From: Muricauda sp. SCSIO 64092 | GTDB lineage: Bacteria; Bacteroidota; Bacteroidia; Flavobacteriales; Flavobacteriaceae | Direction: 5' to 3' | Assembly: GCF_023016285.1 (NCBI RefSeq) | Contig: NZ_CP095413.1 | Span: 4,047,001 to 4,111,000 of the forward strand | DNA: 64,000 bases | Shown here: in pieces, positions 63,972 through 64,000 of the stretch | Numbering within the stretch: position 1 is the first letter of the stretch | Layout of the letters: the number at the start of each line of letters is the position of its first letter | Position numbers and translations under genes: made by a program | The notes under the pieces: model-generated | What the model was told of the DNA's origin: nothing | Seen by the model: only the letters and a program-made list of their open reading frames with translations | The model's database searches: none

Positions 63972-63989
63972 TTTTTGCTGTCGCAAAAA
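63972..63989. repeat. 7-bp hairpin TTTTTGC/GCAAAAA
   Basis: TTTTTGC (63972-63978), loop TGTC, GCAAAAA (63983-63989), directly after the third TTCGATACA copy; part of the repeat cluster at the window edge. Confidence 0.5.
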
Positions 63990-64000
63990 CACTCAAAATG

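Overview
The window is a piece of a Flavobacteriaceae (Bacteroidetes) chromosome. The protein families, the lipoprotein signals with an acidic patch after the cysteine, the -7 boxes of the form TAnnTTTG, the near absence of Shine-Dalgarno sequences and the conserved order pyrG-yidC all fit. Overall relatedness looks closest to the marine Muricauda/Flagellimonas/Maribacter branch, but that is an inference from protein style, not from a search. Most of the window is core genome: translation (def, rpsA, mnmA, miaE, rnz), nucleotides (pyrG, cmk, pyrR, pyrB), envelope (yidC, lipoproteins, beta-barrels), proteolysis (lon), redox (lpdA, NDH-2, two msrB), glycogen (glgB) and polyphosphate (ppk1).

Layout. 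1-6.9 kb: ruvX end, def, DUF5606, a Tat-exported TIM-barrel protein, DUF3820, pyrG, yidC, DUF6515. 6.9-13.9 kb: an accessory stretch with an AT-rich metalloprotease lipoprotein and two fasciclin-repeat surface lipoproteins, one carrying nearly identical 471-bp repeats. 14-16.7 kb: mnmA, a nitronate-monooxygenase-like enzyme and a YfiM-like protein. 16.7-24.2 kb: a six-gene MoxR/DUF58/DUF4350/DUF4129/SpoIIM-like operon facing an RDD-TRIC pair. 24.2-34.5 kb: PPIase and NUDIX genes with overlapping head-to-head start codons, a 163-bp palindrome, an acyltransferase, a sigma factor with a membrane partner, a decayed M20 hydrolase next to an intact M20 amidohydrolase, NDH-2, xerD with a pseudogene fragment behind it, three small outer-membrane-type proteins and aroQ. 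34.5-38.3 kb: lpdA, DinB, tandem msrB and a collagen-like lipoprotein. 38.5-45.2 kb: glgB, GH31 glucosidase, M48 protease, MFS transporter. 45.2-48.9 kb: an ECF sigma/anti-sigma operon with three beta-helix adhesin-like proteins. 49-54.9 kb: lon, cmk, LysM-BON, rpsA. 54.9-56.6 kb: an IS1182-family element just behind rpsA. 56.7-63.7 kb: pyrR-pyrB, an STAS-like protein, a four-helix-bundle protein, rnz, pdxH, sixA-like, ppk1, miaE. 63.8-64 kb: a dense inverted-repeat region cut by the window end.

No CRISPR array, phage, restriction system, rRNA or tRNA gene was found. The least explained parts are the MoxR operon, the sigma/DUF4097/DUF2807 operon and its promoter motif shared with the other sigma gene, the long palindrome at 25.6 kb, the fasciclin repeat expansion and the repeat region at the right edge.
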